Shown here: positions 1 to 7,934 of the stretch, piece after piece
How positions within the stretch are numbered: the first letter of the stretch is position 1
Layout: each line of letters starts with the position of its first letter
Assembly: GCA_041584015.1 (NCBI GenBank)
Contig: JBFHES010000086.1
Coordinates: forward strand, 1-16,026
From: JBFHES01 sp041584015
GTDB taxonomy: Bacteria; Bacteroidota; Bacteroidia; Bacteroidales; M50B96
Direction: 5' to 3'
Length of the DNA: 16,026 nt
Position numbers and translations under genes: made by a program
The notes under the pieces: generated by a model
What the model was told of the DNA's origin: nothing
The model's database searches: none
What the model saw: the letters and a program-made list of their open reading frames with translations, nothing else

Positions 1-1318
1 GCTCTTCTGATTCAATCTTAAGAACTGCAGAACCTGCATCGTATGAATATAATTGACCGATGATAATACCATCAACAGCTGATCTGTAATCAACAAATAC
101 TGATAATGATTTAACTTCAGTGTTCGCTGAGAAAGTAAAGTCTGCACCAATCAAGTCACCATCTGTACCGTCGGTATAACTACCAGGACCTAAATTTCTT
201 GAATAGAACTTGTCGTGAACCATAATGTCATTGGTTGTAATTTCCCAGTCCTCTGGACCATAGAAATTATCATCCGGATACTGTTCAGTTTGATCCTGAG
301 TTACATCCATCTCCACTTCATAGGTACCAACTGTAGTAGTGGTAAACCACTCAGAAACCATAGAGCTTGTTGAGTCACTTGCAATAACAGCTGTAGTATC
401 GTCACCTGTAAAGATAACACCACTGGCATCAGAAACAGTTGCTGTCATAATAGCATTTGTTTGATCAACATAACCGTTGTTAAATACATCAGCCTGGAAG
501 AACATTGGAGTTATCTGTGATAAAGGTAACTTAGCGTAGTAACCATTAAAACCTATACCTTGCGCACCAAAATCTGTAATTGAAGTAATATAAGTCTCAT
601 CAATTTTAAGATCATTGGCAGCACCTTCAACTAACTTAATATCGTCAATTGCCCAGTAGTAATGAGAAACATCAGCATAATGGAAACGAATATAAACTGT
701 TGAATAACCAGCGGCTACCGATGTAATATTTATCCTTACTATATCTGGATTGTCAGTTGATACGTTGTTCGCTGTTCCAGTTGAAACATCAAAGTCTGTC
801 CATGTAACATTATCATTACTAACCTGAACAACGATTGTTGGTGTACCACAACAATATCTGTAATACTGTTCAAACATCATTGTTACCGCAATGGCAGTAT
901 CAAAGTTAAACATTGGCAACTCAGCATAGGCATCCATGTCGATAAAATTAGCATTGTTTGCATTGTATTCATCGCCAGGTAAGCATAAATAACCATTGGA
1001 AACAGTCGTTGATTCAAAAGCAGGAGTACCAGTTACATACTGTCCACCAGGACCAGGAACAGGACTGTCAGTCCAAATAAAGTTATAACCCTGAGTTGAG
1101 TTTTCATAAATATCCCAGTCTGCAGGGATAGCTCCACCACCAAAGTCTTGTTCATAATAAACATCACCATAGGCACGTGTGTCATTTGTAGCTTCAGCCT
1201 TAGTTAAATGCTCCACGGCATTTGAACACTTTGTAGGCATGAACGTTTTGTTTATTTGCTGGGCATTCAAAGCTCCAACAACAAACACAAGCATAAATAG
1301 AGATAAAATTTTTCTCAT
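1..1318 (-). CDS. Secreted adhesin-like protein, choice-of-anchor J type (partial, C-terminus off window)
   Basis: The frame opens with ATG at 1318 and stays open to the left edge, giving 439 codons; the C-terminus lies outside. Residues 1-20 form a signal peptide (MRKILSLFMLVFVVGALNAQ) with a plausible signal peptidase I site near LNA-Q, so the protein is exported. Residues of about 48-215 look like a jelly-roll module: it opens with YYEQDFGGGAIPADWDIYEN, has the pattern of the cleaved-adhesin / choice-of-anchor J family, and closes with YYWAIDDIKLVEG. An Ig-like stretch follows (from about residue 218, with FFQADVFNNGYVDQTNAIM), then more beta-rich sequence. In this family such proteins usually end with a type IX secretion sorting domain; that part is not visible, so surface display is inferred. 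Substrate or ligand is unknown. It is divergent from the Crp/Fnr gene and has its own -7 box. Confidence 0.8.
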   Translation of the reverse strand, partial: MRKILSLFMLVFVVGALNAQQINKTFMPTKCSNAVEHLTKAEATNDTRAYGDVYYEQDFGGGAIPADWDIYENSTQGYNFIWTDSPVPGPGGQYVTGTPAFESTTVSNGYLCLPGDEYNANNANFIDMDAYAELPMFNFDTAIAVTMMFEQYYRYCCGTPTIVVQVSNDNVTWTDFDVSTGTANNVSTDNPDIVRINITSVAAGYSTVYIRFHYADVSHYYWAIDDIKLVEGAANDLKIDETYITSITDFGAQGIGFNGYYAKLPLSQITPMFFQADVFNNGYVDQTNAIMTATVSDASGVIFTGDDTTAVIASDSTSSMVSEWFTTTTVGTYEVEMDVTQDQTEQYPDDNFYGPEDWEITTNDIMVHDKFYSRNLGPGSYTDGTDGDLIGADFTFSANTEVKSLSVFVDYRSAVDGIIIGQLYSYDAGSAVLKIESEE

Positions 1319-1352
1319 AATAAGTTGTTTTTTAATTATTAAGCATTTTTGA

Positions 1353-1360
1353 CAAATTTA
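1353..1360 (-). promoter_or_regulatory. Predicted promoter -7 box of the secreted adhesin-like gene
   Basis: On the minus strand this reads TAAATTTG, an exact match to the Bacteroidota -7 consensus TAnnTTTG. It would place the transcript start about 28 bases before the ATG at 1318. No clear TTTG -33 box is present at the expected distance, so the call rests on one element. Confidence 0.45.
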
Positions 1361-1374
1361 GCAAAACTTATGAA

Positions 1375-1403
1375 TCATAATAAACATGAACTAGCTATTA
1401 TGA
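1375..1403. repeat. 8-bp inverted repeat in the divergent adhesin / Crp-Fnr intergenic region
   Basis: TCATAATA (1375-1382) and TATTATGA (1396-1403) are perfect inverted copies separated by 13 bases. The left arm lies where the -33 region of the minus-strand promoter should be. It could be an operator, but AT-rich repeats of this size also arise by chance. Confidence 0.35.
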
Positions 1404-1451
1404 AACTTTTAAGAAAAAACAGTGTTTTTTTTTTTATCATGGTACAAATAC

Positions 1452-1459
1452 TACCTTTG
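1452..1459 (+). promoter_or_regulatory. Predicted promoter -7 box of the Crp/Fnr-family gene
   Basis: TACCTTTG matches the TAnnTTTG consensus exactly and lies 45 bases before the first ATG, giving a leader of about 40 bases. The -33 region is occupied by an 11-base T-tract (1425-1435) and has no TTTG at the ideal spacing, so it is a half-supported promoter. Confidence 0.5.
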
Positions 1460-1504
1460 CTGTTGTAAAACATAGTTGCGAAACATATTAATATAGATAC
1501 ATAT

Positions 1505-2206
1505 ATGATGTTCAGAGATGAAAATTGTGAACTCTGCTTAGAGAACAAAGATTCCGTTTTTTACTCTCTATCCCCTAAAGAAAAAGAGATACTTGCCAAC
1601 AACCATACTTGTCAGTTTTTCAAGAAAGGTGAGATTATTTATAAAGAAGGCGACAAGCCAACAGGTTTGATCACTTTAACAAGAGGTAAGGTTAAAATTT
1701 TTAAAGAGGGCGTTGGAGGAAGAGAGCAGATAGTAAGAATGGCAAAACCGATTGGATTTATCGGATTTAGGGCAATTTTTGCTAATCAAAAATACATGGC
1801 TTCAGCTGTTGCCATTGAAGATGCAGCCATCTGCATATTCGACAAATCAAGTCTGTTTAAAATCATTAAAGCCAACGGCGATTTGGCGCTTACCTTTTTA
1901 AACTTGTTAGCTTCTGAGCTTGGATTCTCCACAAACAGAACAGTTACTTTAACACAAAAGCACATTCGTGGTCGATTGGCCGAATCACTGTTATTCCTTA
2001 GAGACACCTATGGTTTTGAAGAAGATCATACAACACTTAAAGTGTACTTATCAAGAGAAGACATTGCCAATCTATCGAACATGACAACATCAAATGCAAT
2101 TCGTACACTTTCAACTTTTGCAAATGAAAAGGTTATTGCCTTAGATGGAAGAAGAATAAAGATATTAGATATTCCAAAACTAGAAAGGATTAGCGAGTTA
2201 GGCTAA
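1505..2206 (+). CDS. Crp/Fnr-family transcriptional regulator
   Basis: This 233-residue protein has the standard length and layout of the Crp/Fnr family. A cyclic-nucleotide-binding-like beta-barrel spans about residues 22-135 (for example FFKKGEIIYKEGDKPTG and FKEGVGGREQIVRM). A winged helix-turn-helix spans about 150-225, with YLSREDIANLSNMTTSNAIR as the DNA-recognition unit. The N-terminus carries C8 and C11 in a CELC motif. A four-cysteine FNR-type iron-sulfur ligand set is not present and no further cysteine ligand pair is evident, so oxygen sensing by a 4Fe-4S cluster is not supported. The effector is unknown. Two ATGs in tandem (1505 and 1508) both fit; the first is used. The gene converges on sucB with 22 bases between the stops. 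It could regulate its neighbours, including sucAB, but that is inference. Confidence 0.9.
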   Translation: MMFRDENCELCLENKDSVFYSLSPKEKEILANNHTCQFFKKGEIIYKEGDKPTGLITLTRGKVKIFKEGVGGREQIVRMAKPIGFIGFRAIFANQKYMASAVAIEDAAICIFDKSSLFKIIKANGDLALTFLNLLASELGFSTNRTVTLTQKHIRGRLAESLLFLRDTYGFEEDHTTLKVYLSREDIANLSNMTTSNAIRTLSTFANEKVIALDGRRIKILDIPKLERISELG

Positions 2207-2228
2207 CCCTTTTTTTGTTTTTATCTCT

Positions 2229-3482
2229 TTATAGTTGAAGCAGGAGCGACTCCTGACTTTCACCTCCAAACAACATGCTGTTTGGGTTTTCAATGAATTC
2301 TTTAATTTTCACAAGAAATCCAACAGAATCTTTACCATCGATTACACGATGATCGTATGATAAAGCTATGTACATCATTGGACGTATCTCAACTTTACCA
2401 TTAACAGCAACCGGACGCTCAACAATATTATGCATTCCGAGAATGCCTGACTGTGGCGGGTTAATTATTGGTGTTGATAAAAGCGAGCCAAAAACGCCAC
2501 CGTTGGTAATGGTGAAAGTGCCTCCTGTCATATCATCAAGCGAAATTCTACCAGCTCGTGCTTTGGTAGCCAAGGCCATGAGATCCTGCTCTATTTCTGC
2601 CAATGACTTAGACTCCGTATTTCGCAAAACAGGCACCATTAAACCTTTTGGTGTTTGAACGGCTATACCAACATCGCTGTATTTATGAAATACTAATTCT
2701 TCGCCATCGAGCATTGCATTCACATTCGGATGCAACTTAAGCGCTAAGGATGCAGCTTTTGTAAAGAATGACATAAAGCCAAGCTTAATGCCATGTTTCT
2801 CAACAAACTGCTTTTGATACTTTTTGCGTAGCTCCATTACCGCCGACATATCAACTTCATTAAAGGTAGTTAACATGGCAGTTTCATTCTTAACTGCAAC
2901 CAAGCGCTTGCTCAGTTTCTTTCTTAAAGAAGACATTTTCTGACGATCCAATTCTCGGCTCATCTCCTCTGTGTTATCAGGAATCTGAGTACCAGGTGAC
3001 GCAGGTGCATTTAATATGGATTGAACTTCATGCTTACCAATACGTTTTAAGCCATTGATAACGTCGTCGACATTCAGATTATTCTCCTCCATAATCCTCT
3101 TTGCAACGGGGCTAAGCTTAACCTTATCATATGTTTTGCTCTCAATACCTTCTGAAGCTATCTCAACTGCTTTTGCGGGTTTAGCTTCTTTTACTGCATC
3201 AACAACAACTTCTTCTTTATTTTCCTTCGTTGATGCTTCACCTGCAAAACTTGTATCAATTGTACAAACTACAGCACCTACAGCAACTGTATCGCCGGCT
3301 TCATTCAAAAGAGCAATTTTGCCTCCTTCTTCAGCCATTAGCGGCAGTGTTGCTTTATCTGATTCAATTTCCGCAATCTCCTGATCCTTTTCAACGATAT
3401 CACCATTATCAACCATCCAACTGGCAATTTCCACTTCAGTAATTGATTCTCCCGGACTTGGTAATTTTATTTCAACTATCAT
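2229..3482 (-). CDS. sucB: Dihydrolipoyl succinyltransferase (E2 of 2-oxoglutarate dehydrogenase)
   Basis: This E2 subunit transfers the succinyl group from the lipoyl arm to coenzyme A in the TCA cycle and acts in the cytoplasm. Of 417 residues, 1-76 form one lipoyl domain with the lipoylated lysine K43 in ESDKATLPLM. A linker rich in Ala, Lys, Glu and Val covers about 77-120. A peripheral-subunit-binding domain covers about 121-157 (KLSPVAKRIMEENN). The catalytic domain runs from about 185 to the end, with the active-site motif YDHRVIDG containing H378 and D382. The ATG at 3482 gives a standard N-terminus. It lies 18 bases after the sucA stop and must share its transcript. The C-terminus continues about a dozen residues past the usual NP..ML ending. 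The adjacent E1 gene decides for succinyltransferase over acetyltransferase. The E3 gene (lpd) is not in the window. Confidence 0.93.
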   Translation of the reverse strand: MIVEIKLPSPGESITEVEIASWMVDNGDIVEKDQEIAEIESDKATLPLMAEEGGKIALLNEAGDTVAVGAVVCTIDTSFAGEASTKENKEEVVVDAVKEAKPAKAVEIASEGIESKTYDKVKLSPVAKRIMEENNLNVDDVINGLKRIGKHEVQSILNAPASPGTQIPDNTEEMSRELDRQKMSSLRKKLSKRLVAVKNETAMLTTFNEVDMSAVMELRKKYQKQFVEKHGIKLGFMSFFTKAASLALKLHPNVNAMLDGEELVFHKYSDVGIAVQTPKGLMVPVLRNTESKSLAEIEQDLMALATKARAGRISLDDMTGGTFTITNGGVFGSLLSTPIINPPQSGILGMHNIVERPVAVNGKVEIRPMMYIALSYDHRVIDGKDSVGFLVKIKEFIENPNSMLFGGESQESLLLQL

Positions 3483-3500
3483 TTGTTATCCTGTTTCAAT

Positions 3501-6314
3501 TTATTCTTCGAAAATATAGCGATGCTGTTTCATTATCTTTTCACGTGATTGTCCAATAACACATTGCAAGCCGCAATAAACATTTTGCAATTCACAATCA
3601 CACTTTCTAAACACCTTATTTATTAATTCATTTTGACCTCTTACATGCAATTGATTTAAACCAACCGCCGGACTTCCACTTGTTAATCTGCTCACCGGTT
3701 CTACATCAAATTCGTGTAGCTGTTTTTTAATGAAGTCCCAGGCACCCATATTTTCTGGTTCTTCTTGCACCCAAAGAGTTAACATATTATTCGGATACCT
3801 GTATATTATTTTCTTTACCTGCTCAAGAGGAAATGGATTGATTTGCTCAATCCTAACCAAAGCAAGATCTCTTGCCTTAAACTCTTCCTTTTTGGCGAGT
3901 AATTCATAATAGATTTTTCCTGTACAGAAAACCAATCTTCGAACCTCCTTCACATCAACATCATTATCTTCAATTACTTCCTGGAAAGTTTGATTCTCAA
4001 ATTCATCCAGAGTAGAAACACAGCGTGGATGTCTCAACAGGCTCTTTGGAGAAAAACAAACCAAAGGTATCATAAAGTCTCGTCTAACCTGTCGACGCAG
4101 TAGATGGAAGAAATTAGCTGGTGTGGTAACATTTACAATTTGCATATTATTACCAGCGCACAAACCAAGGAATCGTTCCATTCTTGCGCTTGAATGCTCC
4201 GGTCCCTGCCCTTCATAACCATGCGGTAAGTAAAGCACCAATCCATTCATCAAACCCCATTTATCTTCGGCTGAACTCAAATACTGATCGATGATTACCT
4301 GAGCAACATTATAAAAGTCTCCAAACTGAGCTTCCCATATGGTTAGTGTTTTAGGAGATGCTAAGGCGTGTCCGTATTCAAATCCCAGTACTCCATACTC
4401 TGAGAGCAGGGAATTGTAAATATGCACCGGAGCCTGATCTTCTGTTAACTTTCCTAACGGATAATATTTTTGATCGGTACCTTCTAAAGTATACGCACCG
4501 TGTCGATGAGAGAAAGTTCCACGAACTGAATCCTGTCCACTTAGGCGAACCGCATAACCTTCTGTTGCCAGGCTTGCATAGGCTAGTAATTCTCCAAGCG
4601 CCCAATCAAGTTTATCATTATCAACCATCTTTTTACGGTCGGCAAGCAGCTTGTAAATTTTCTTAAAGAACTTTTTATCGTCGGGTGTAGATGTTATCTT
4701 ATCAGCTAAATCACAAAGCACTTCTCTACTTAAGCCAGTTTGAACTTTCTCAAACACATTCTCATCATCGGCATATTTATAGCCTTTCCACTGATTTTCC
4801 AGAAAGCGCTGCATTCTCACTTTCTTGATATTTTTCGATTCAGATAATTTACTTTCAAGCAAATCATTAAATTCCTTCTCGAGTGATTTAATTTCGTCCT
4901 TGGCATACACCTTCTCCGCTATTAAATCCTGGCTATAAATATCCCTTGTGTTTGGATGCTTTTCTATTTCTTTATAAAGTGTTGGTTGTGTGAAGCGTGG
5001 CTCGTCGCCCTCGTTATGTCCATATTTACGATAACTCAATATATCAATAAATACATCGCGATTAAAGCGCTGACGGAACTCCATGGCTAACTTAATAACA
5101 TATGCTAAAGCCTCAACGTCATCACCGTTTACGTGAAATATTGGAGACTTAATCACCTTAGCAACATCTGTACAATAAGTACTCGATCTGCCCTCTAGAT
5201 AATTGGTTGTAAAACCAACCTGATTATTAATCACCAAATGAATGGTACCTCCGGTTTTATAACCTTCGAGCTGTGACATTTGCACCACTTCATAAACAAT
5301 GCCTTGTGCTGCTATAGCTGCATCTCCATGAATTACAATCGGTGCAAGTTTGCTATAATCATTTGCATATTCATTATTAATCTTTGCTCTGGAAATCCCT
5401 TGAATAACCGCTGACACAGTTTCTAGGTGCGAAGGATTTGGAGCCAGATTCAAAGTAACTTCTTTACCGTTGTCTGCCGTAATTTTACTTACGTAACCGA
5501 GATGATATTTCACATCGCCAAGAGAAATACCTTCTTCATATTCATTTCCGGTAAACTCCTTAAAAATATTCTCGTAAGGCTTTTGCATGATATTGGCCAG
5601 CACATTTAGTCTTCCTCTATGTGCCATTCCAATAACAAACTCTTCGATGCCAAGATCGGCTCCTTTCTCAATAATTCTGTCCAAAGCTGGAATAAGAACC
5701 TCTGAACCTTCGAGGCTAAAACGTTTTTGCCCAACAAACTTTTTATGAATAAACTTTTCGAATCCAACAGCCTGTACTAATCTGGCATAAATATCCTTCT
5801 TTTCTTGTGATGGAAAATCAGGCACATTTCGAACCAGTTCCATTTTTGTTTGAAGCCAGCTTACAACGCTTTCTTCCCGGATAAACAAATATTCAACCCC
5901 TATGCTATGACAATAGGTTTGATTTAGATGAGTGATAATTTCTCTAAGCGTTGCACTGCCAATCCCAATTTCTTTACCAGCCTGAAATACTTTATCCAGA
6001 TCTTCTTCAGCAAGATCGTAATTTTCAATATCTAGTGTAGGAAAATATTTTCGTCGTGTACGAACCGGATTCGTTTTTGTAAAAAGGTGACCTCTCTTGC
6101 GATACGCGTTTATTAAGTTGATCACTTTAAACTCTTTATCTACATAATCAGATTGTGAGACATCTTCTGTATCGTAGTTCTTTCGTGCAAACTCAAATCC
6201 AACAAAAAATTGTCGCCAATCATCGCTAACCGAATCAGGGTTATTTAAGTATTCCTTATATAGATTATCAATTGCAGAAATCTCGTTATTTCCTAACGCA
6301 GAGAACTTATCCAT
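3501..6314 (-). CDS. sucA: 2-oxoglutarate dehydrogenase E1 component
   Basis: This thiamine diphosphate enzyme decarboxylates 2-oxoglutarate and passes the succinyl unit to the lipoyl arm of SucB. At 937 residues it has the normal length for the homodimeric E1o family. The N-terminus has the short motif found in E1o (NLYKEYLNNPDSVSDDWRQF). AHRGRLNVLANIMQKP (H232) follows. The thiamine-binding motif starts at HGDAAIAAQG (H329, D331) and ends at INNQVGFTT (N363-N364). The C-terminal half carries GTFSHRHGAYTLEGTDQKYY, EAQFGDFYNVAQVIIDQY and LPHGYEGQGPEHSSARMERF, all typical of E1o. It is first in the sucAB operon and is preceded by a promoter and a palindrome. No frameshift or missing key residue was seen. 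Confidence 0.96.
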   Translation of the reverse strand: MDKFSALGNNEISAIDNLYKEYLNNPDSVSDDWRQFFVGFEFARKNYDTEDVSQSDYVDKEFKVINLINAYRKRGHLFTKTNPVRTRRKYFPTLDIENYDLAEEDLDKVFQAGKEIGIGSATLREIITHLNQTYCHSIGVEYLFIREESVVSWLQTKMELVRNVPDFPSQEKKDIYARLVQAVGFEKFIHKKFVGQKRFSLEGSEVLIPALDRIIEKGADLGIEEFVIGMAHRGRLNVLANIMQKPYENIFKEFTGNEYEEGISLGDVKYHLGYVSKITADNGKEVTLNLAPNPSHLETVSAVIQGISRAKINNEYANDYSKLAPIVIHGDAAIAAQGIVYEVVQMSQLEGYKTGGTIHLVINNQVGFTTNYLEGRSSTYCTDVAKVIKSPIFHVNGDDVEALAYVIKLAMEFRQRFNRDVFIDILSYRKYGHNEGDEPRFTQPTLYKEIEKHPNTRDIYSQDLIAEKVYAKDEIKSLEKEFNDLLESKLSESKNIKKVRMQRFLENQWKGYKYADDENVFEKVQTGLSREVLCDLADKITSTPDDKKFFKKIYKLLADRKKMVDNDKLDWALGELLAYASLATEGYAVRLSGQDSVRGTFSHRHGAYTLEGTDQKYYPLGKLTEDQAPVHIYNSLLSEYGVLGFEYGHALASPKTLTIWEAQFGDFYNVAQVIIDQYLSSAEDKWGLMNGLVLYLPHGYEGQGPEHSSARMERFLGLCAGNNMQIVNVTTPANFFHLLRRQVRRDFMIPLVCFSPKSLLRHPRCVSTLDEFENQTFQEVIEDNDVDVKEVRRLVFCTGKIYYELLAKKEEFKARDLALVRIEQINPFPLEQVKKIIYRYPNNMLTLWVQEEPENMGAWDFIKKQLHEFDVEPVSRLTSGSPAVGLNQLHVRGQNELINKVFRKCDCELQNVYCGLQCVIGQSREKIMKQHRYIFEE

Positions 6315-6347
6315 ACGAAGCTATTTTTTATTTAAGTATTTATTTGC

Positions 6348-6382
6348 CAAAATTAAAACTTTTTAAGTTCTGACTTAACAAA
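6348..6382 (-). promoter_or_regulatory. Predicted sucAB promoter
   Basis: On the minus strand the -7 box TAATTTTG (6355-6348) matches TAnnTTTG exactly, and TTTG (6382-6379) may serve as the -33 box. The spacer is 23 bases, a little longer than the usual 19-21. The transcript would start about 27 bases before the sucA ATG. A palindrome fills most of the spacer. Confidence 0.5.
6363..6378. promoter_or_regulatory. Palindromic candidate operator inside the sucAB promoter
   Basis: TTAAGT (6363-6368), four bases, then ACTTAA (6373-6378) make a perfect 16-bp dyad. Its geometry, two arms around a 4-base centre, resembles Crp/Fnr-family sites such as the FNR site TTGAT-N4-ATCAA. It lies between the proposed -33 and -7 boxes, a repressor-like position. 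A Crp/Fnr gene lies just beyond the operon's far end; the link between them is inference. Confidence 0.35.
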
Positions 6383-6458
6383 TAGCACAAATAAAAGGCG
6401 CTTTCATCATTTTTTAAGTGGAGATTTTTTATATGGTCACGAAATAAGCAATTGACTC

Positions 6459-6478
6459 TTGCTATTCTTTGATAGCAA
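6459..6478. repeat. Hairpin spanning the stop codon of the anti-sigma-like gene
   Basis: TTGCTAT (6459-6465) and ATAGCAA (6472-6478) form a perfect 7-bp stem with a 6-base loop. The stop codon of the minus-strand gene lies in it. A direct repeat AGCAATTGA (6447-6455 and 6474-6482) overlaps it. No U-run follows on the minus strand, so a classic rho-independent terminator is not supported; it may still protect or end the transcript. Confidence 0.3.
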
Positions 6479-7214
6479 TTGAATCGAGTATGGCTTCAGC
6501 ATCCTTCTTGAATTTACTCTTTCCGTCCTTTACCTTTTGCATTTGTGTCACACCTTTTTTCTCTTGTTGCTCATCTAGATATATCAAGCCAAGATAGAAC
6601 ACAATAGCATCAGTAAAGTAGCCTTCTTCTTTCTCTACCTCTTCAAAAAGCTGCTTTGCTCTGGCAGTATCTTTATTCAGGAGAAAGGCAGCTCCTGCAT
6701 AAAACTTAACTCTGTCATCTGTCTCTGCTAACAAGATGGTATTAAAAATATCAACAGATTTCTGGTATTCCTTTTTGTCGTAATATGAAAGTGCTCGGGC
6801 CAATTCACTTTTATTGGTATCACCTCGCGTCTCAGGCATTAAATAATTTACTGGTGCCTCAAAATATTTATCCAAATAGGAAACAGATTGAGTATTATCT
6901 GAAAGAATCGGATTAACAGAATCAGTATTATTTATCCAAAGATTAAAAATAATAACAAATGAAGCTGCAATAGACAATGCTGCCACAGTAAGCGTTCTAA
7001 CTTTTGCACTACCAAATTGTCTTATCGAACTTGCCTTCAATTTCTTCCTTAGTTTTTCATCTTCATATTCGTTAATGAGGGAATGCATTTTTTTATGCAA
7101 GTCAAATTCATCAGCTAGTTGTTTATTTTCTGATAATTCCTTTTCAAAGTTGAGTCTTTCATTTTCCTCTAACCTATTAAAAAGATAATCATCAAATTGA
7201 TCGGTAGTTTTCAT
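6462..7214 (-). CDS. Putative anti-sigma factor: single-pass membrane protein with TPR-like extracytoplasmic region
   Basis: This 250-residue protein starts with an anti-sigma-like cytoplasmic segment: FDDYLFNRLEENERLNFEKE at residues 7-26 has the pattern seen at the N-terminus of many anti-sigma and FecR-like proteins. Basic residues (R65, K71, R73) precede one membrane helix at about 74-94, which predicts N-in topology. After an acidic linker, residues of about 125-245 are helical with TPR character (ALSYYDKKEYQKSVDIFNTI, then FYAGAAFLLNKDTARAKQLF). No FecR sensor domain and no zinc-binding HxxxCxxC motif is present. ATG at 7214, 10 bases after the sigma-factor stop, is preferred over an upstream TTG at 7235 that would overlap that gene. 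The adjacent sigma gene is the main support for the role. It could instead be a TPR scaffold protein of unknown function. Confidence 0.65.
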   Translation of the reverse strand: MKTTDQFDDYLFNRLEENERLNFEKELSENKQLADEFDLHKKMHSLINEYEDEKLRKKLKASSIRQFGSAKVRTLTVAALSIAASFVIIFNLWINNTDSVNPILSDNTQSVSYLDKYFEAPVNYLMPETRGDTNKSELARALSYYDKKEYQKSVDIFNTILLAETDDRVKFYAGAAFLLNKDTARAKQLFEEVEKEEGYFTDAIVFYLGLIYLDEQQEKKGVTQMQKVKDGKSKFKKDAEAILDSIAIKE

Positions 7215-7224
7215 TATGAGGTTT

Positions 7225-7782
7225 TTAAATATCAAACATGTTTTGATCCGAAATAAGTTGTTTCAACTTCCTGGTGCATTTATATTTTCTGGTTCTAACA
7301 GTCTCTATACTTTGATACGCCAGTTTTTGCTGCACCTGTTTGTTTGTCATGTTCTGATAATAAAACAACTTCAATATTTCGTAACAGTTCTCCGGTAGCT
7401 GTTTAAACACACTTGAAAAACTAAGTACAAATTCTCTTTTTTCAAGTACTTCCTGATGCGATTCCTGACTTTCACTTTGGTAGTCTTTCATATCAGCAAC
7501 ATAATCAAGTTTATTTTCTCTGATATGATTAAGAATCAAGTTTCGTCCAATTGTAAACAGGTAAGTTTTAACATTACCATCCAATTGACTAAGCTTTCCA
7601 TTAACAACATTTCGTCTGAACTCAATAACCGATTCGATAAAAAAGTCGCGTGCATTATCATTATCGATGCCATATTTCTTTTTGGCATACCCAACAAACT
7701 CGTCACCAAATCTCTGGTAGACTTTTATCAGGCCACTTTCATCACCATTTTGAAGTTCTTGAAAGATACTTTTCAGCTTCAT
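7225..7782 (-). CDS. RNA polymerase sigma factor, sigma-70 / ECF-like
   Basis: This 185-residue protein directs RNA polymerase to alternative promoters. Region 2 lies at about residues 25-90, with ARDFFIESVIEFRRNV and the core-binding YLFTIGRNLILNHIR. After a charged linker (SESQESHQEVLEKR), region 4 lies at about 125-175, with FKQLPENCYEILKLFYYQNM followed by the helix-turn-helix NKQVQQKLAYQSIETVRTRK. Size and the lack of regions 1 and 3 fit the ECF group. ATG at 7782 is chosen over TTG at 7788; an in-frame TGA lies just upstream of both. The anti-sigma-like gene follows at 10 bases, probably in one operon, and the CHAT lipoprotein gene is divergent. The promoter is a consensus primary-sigma type with a long leader of about 130 bases. 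Target promoters are unknown. Confidence 0.85.
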   Translation of the reverse strand: MKLKSIFQELQNGDESGLIKVYQRFGDEFVGYAKKKYGIDNDNARDFFIESVIEFRRNVVNGKLSQLDGNVKTYLFTIGRNLILNHIRENKLDYVADMKDYQSESQESHQEVLEKREFVLSFSSVFKQLPENCYEILKLFYYQNMTNKQVQQKLAYQSIETVRTRKYKCTRKLKQLISDQNMFDI

Positions 7783-7905
7783 GCACAACTTTCACTATGC
7801 GCTTATTTCTACTCTCAGAATCCATTTATCGGTCTTTACTACTTAATAACAAAAACCTAAAAAACGTGACCCATGATTTTGAACTAAATGCGATTTATTT
7901 TATTA

Positions 7906-7934
7906 TTGTTTGTAGTGTCAAATTTATACATTTG
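7906..7934 (+). promoter_or_regulatory. Predicted promoter of the CHAT lipoprotein gene
   Basis: The -7 box TACATTTG (7927-7934) matches TAnnTTTG exactly. TTG at 7906-7908 with an 18-base spacer is a fair -33 box. The transcript would start near 7940, about 32 bases before the ATG. The element overlaps the whole sigma-operon promoter on the other strand. Confidence 0.55.

Noticed and set aside
2197..2216. Possible terminator between the convergent Crp/Fnr and sucB genes: GTTA-GGC-TAAC followed by a run of seven T.
   Set aside because: The stem has only four AT-rich pairs and overlaps the stop codon; the T-run alone is not enough in AT-rich DNA.
7215..7235. Upstream TTG start for the anti-sigma-like gene that would overlap the sigma gene by 11 bases.
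   Set aside because: The ATG at 7214 gives the usual N-terminus and normal operon spacing; TTG would add seven unneeded residues.
7742..7825. 27-codon reading frame on the minus strand overlapping the start of the sigma gene.
   Set aside because: Too short to support as a gene, with no recognisable product; mentioned only as a possible leader peptide.
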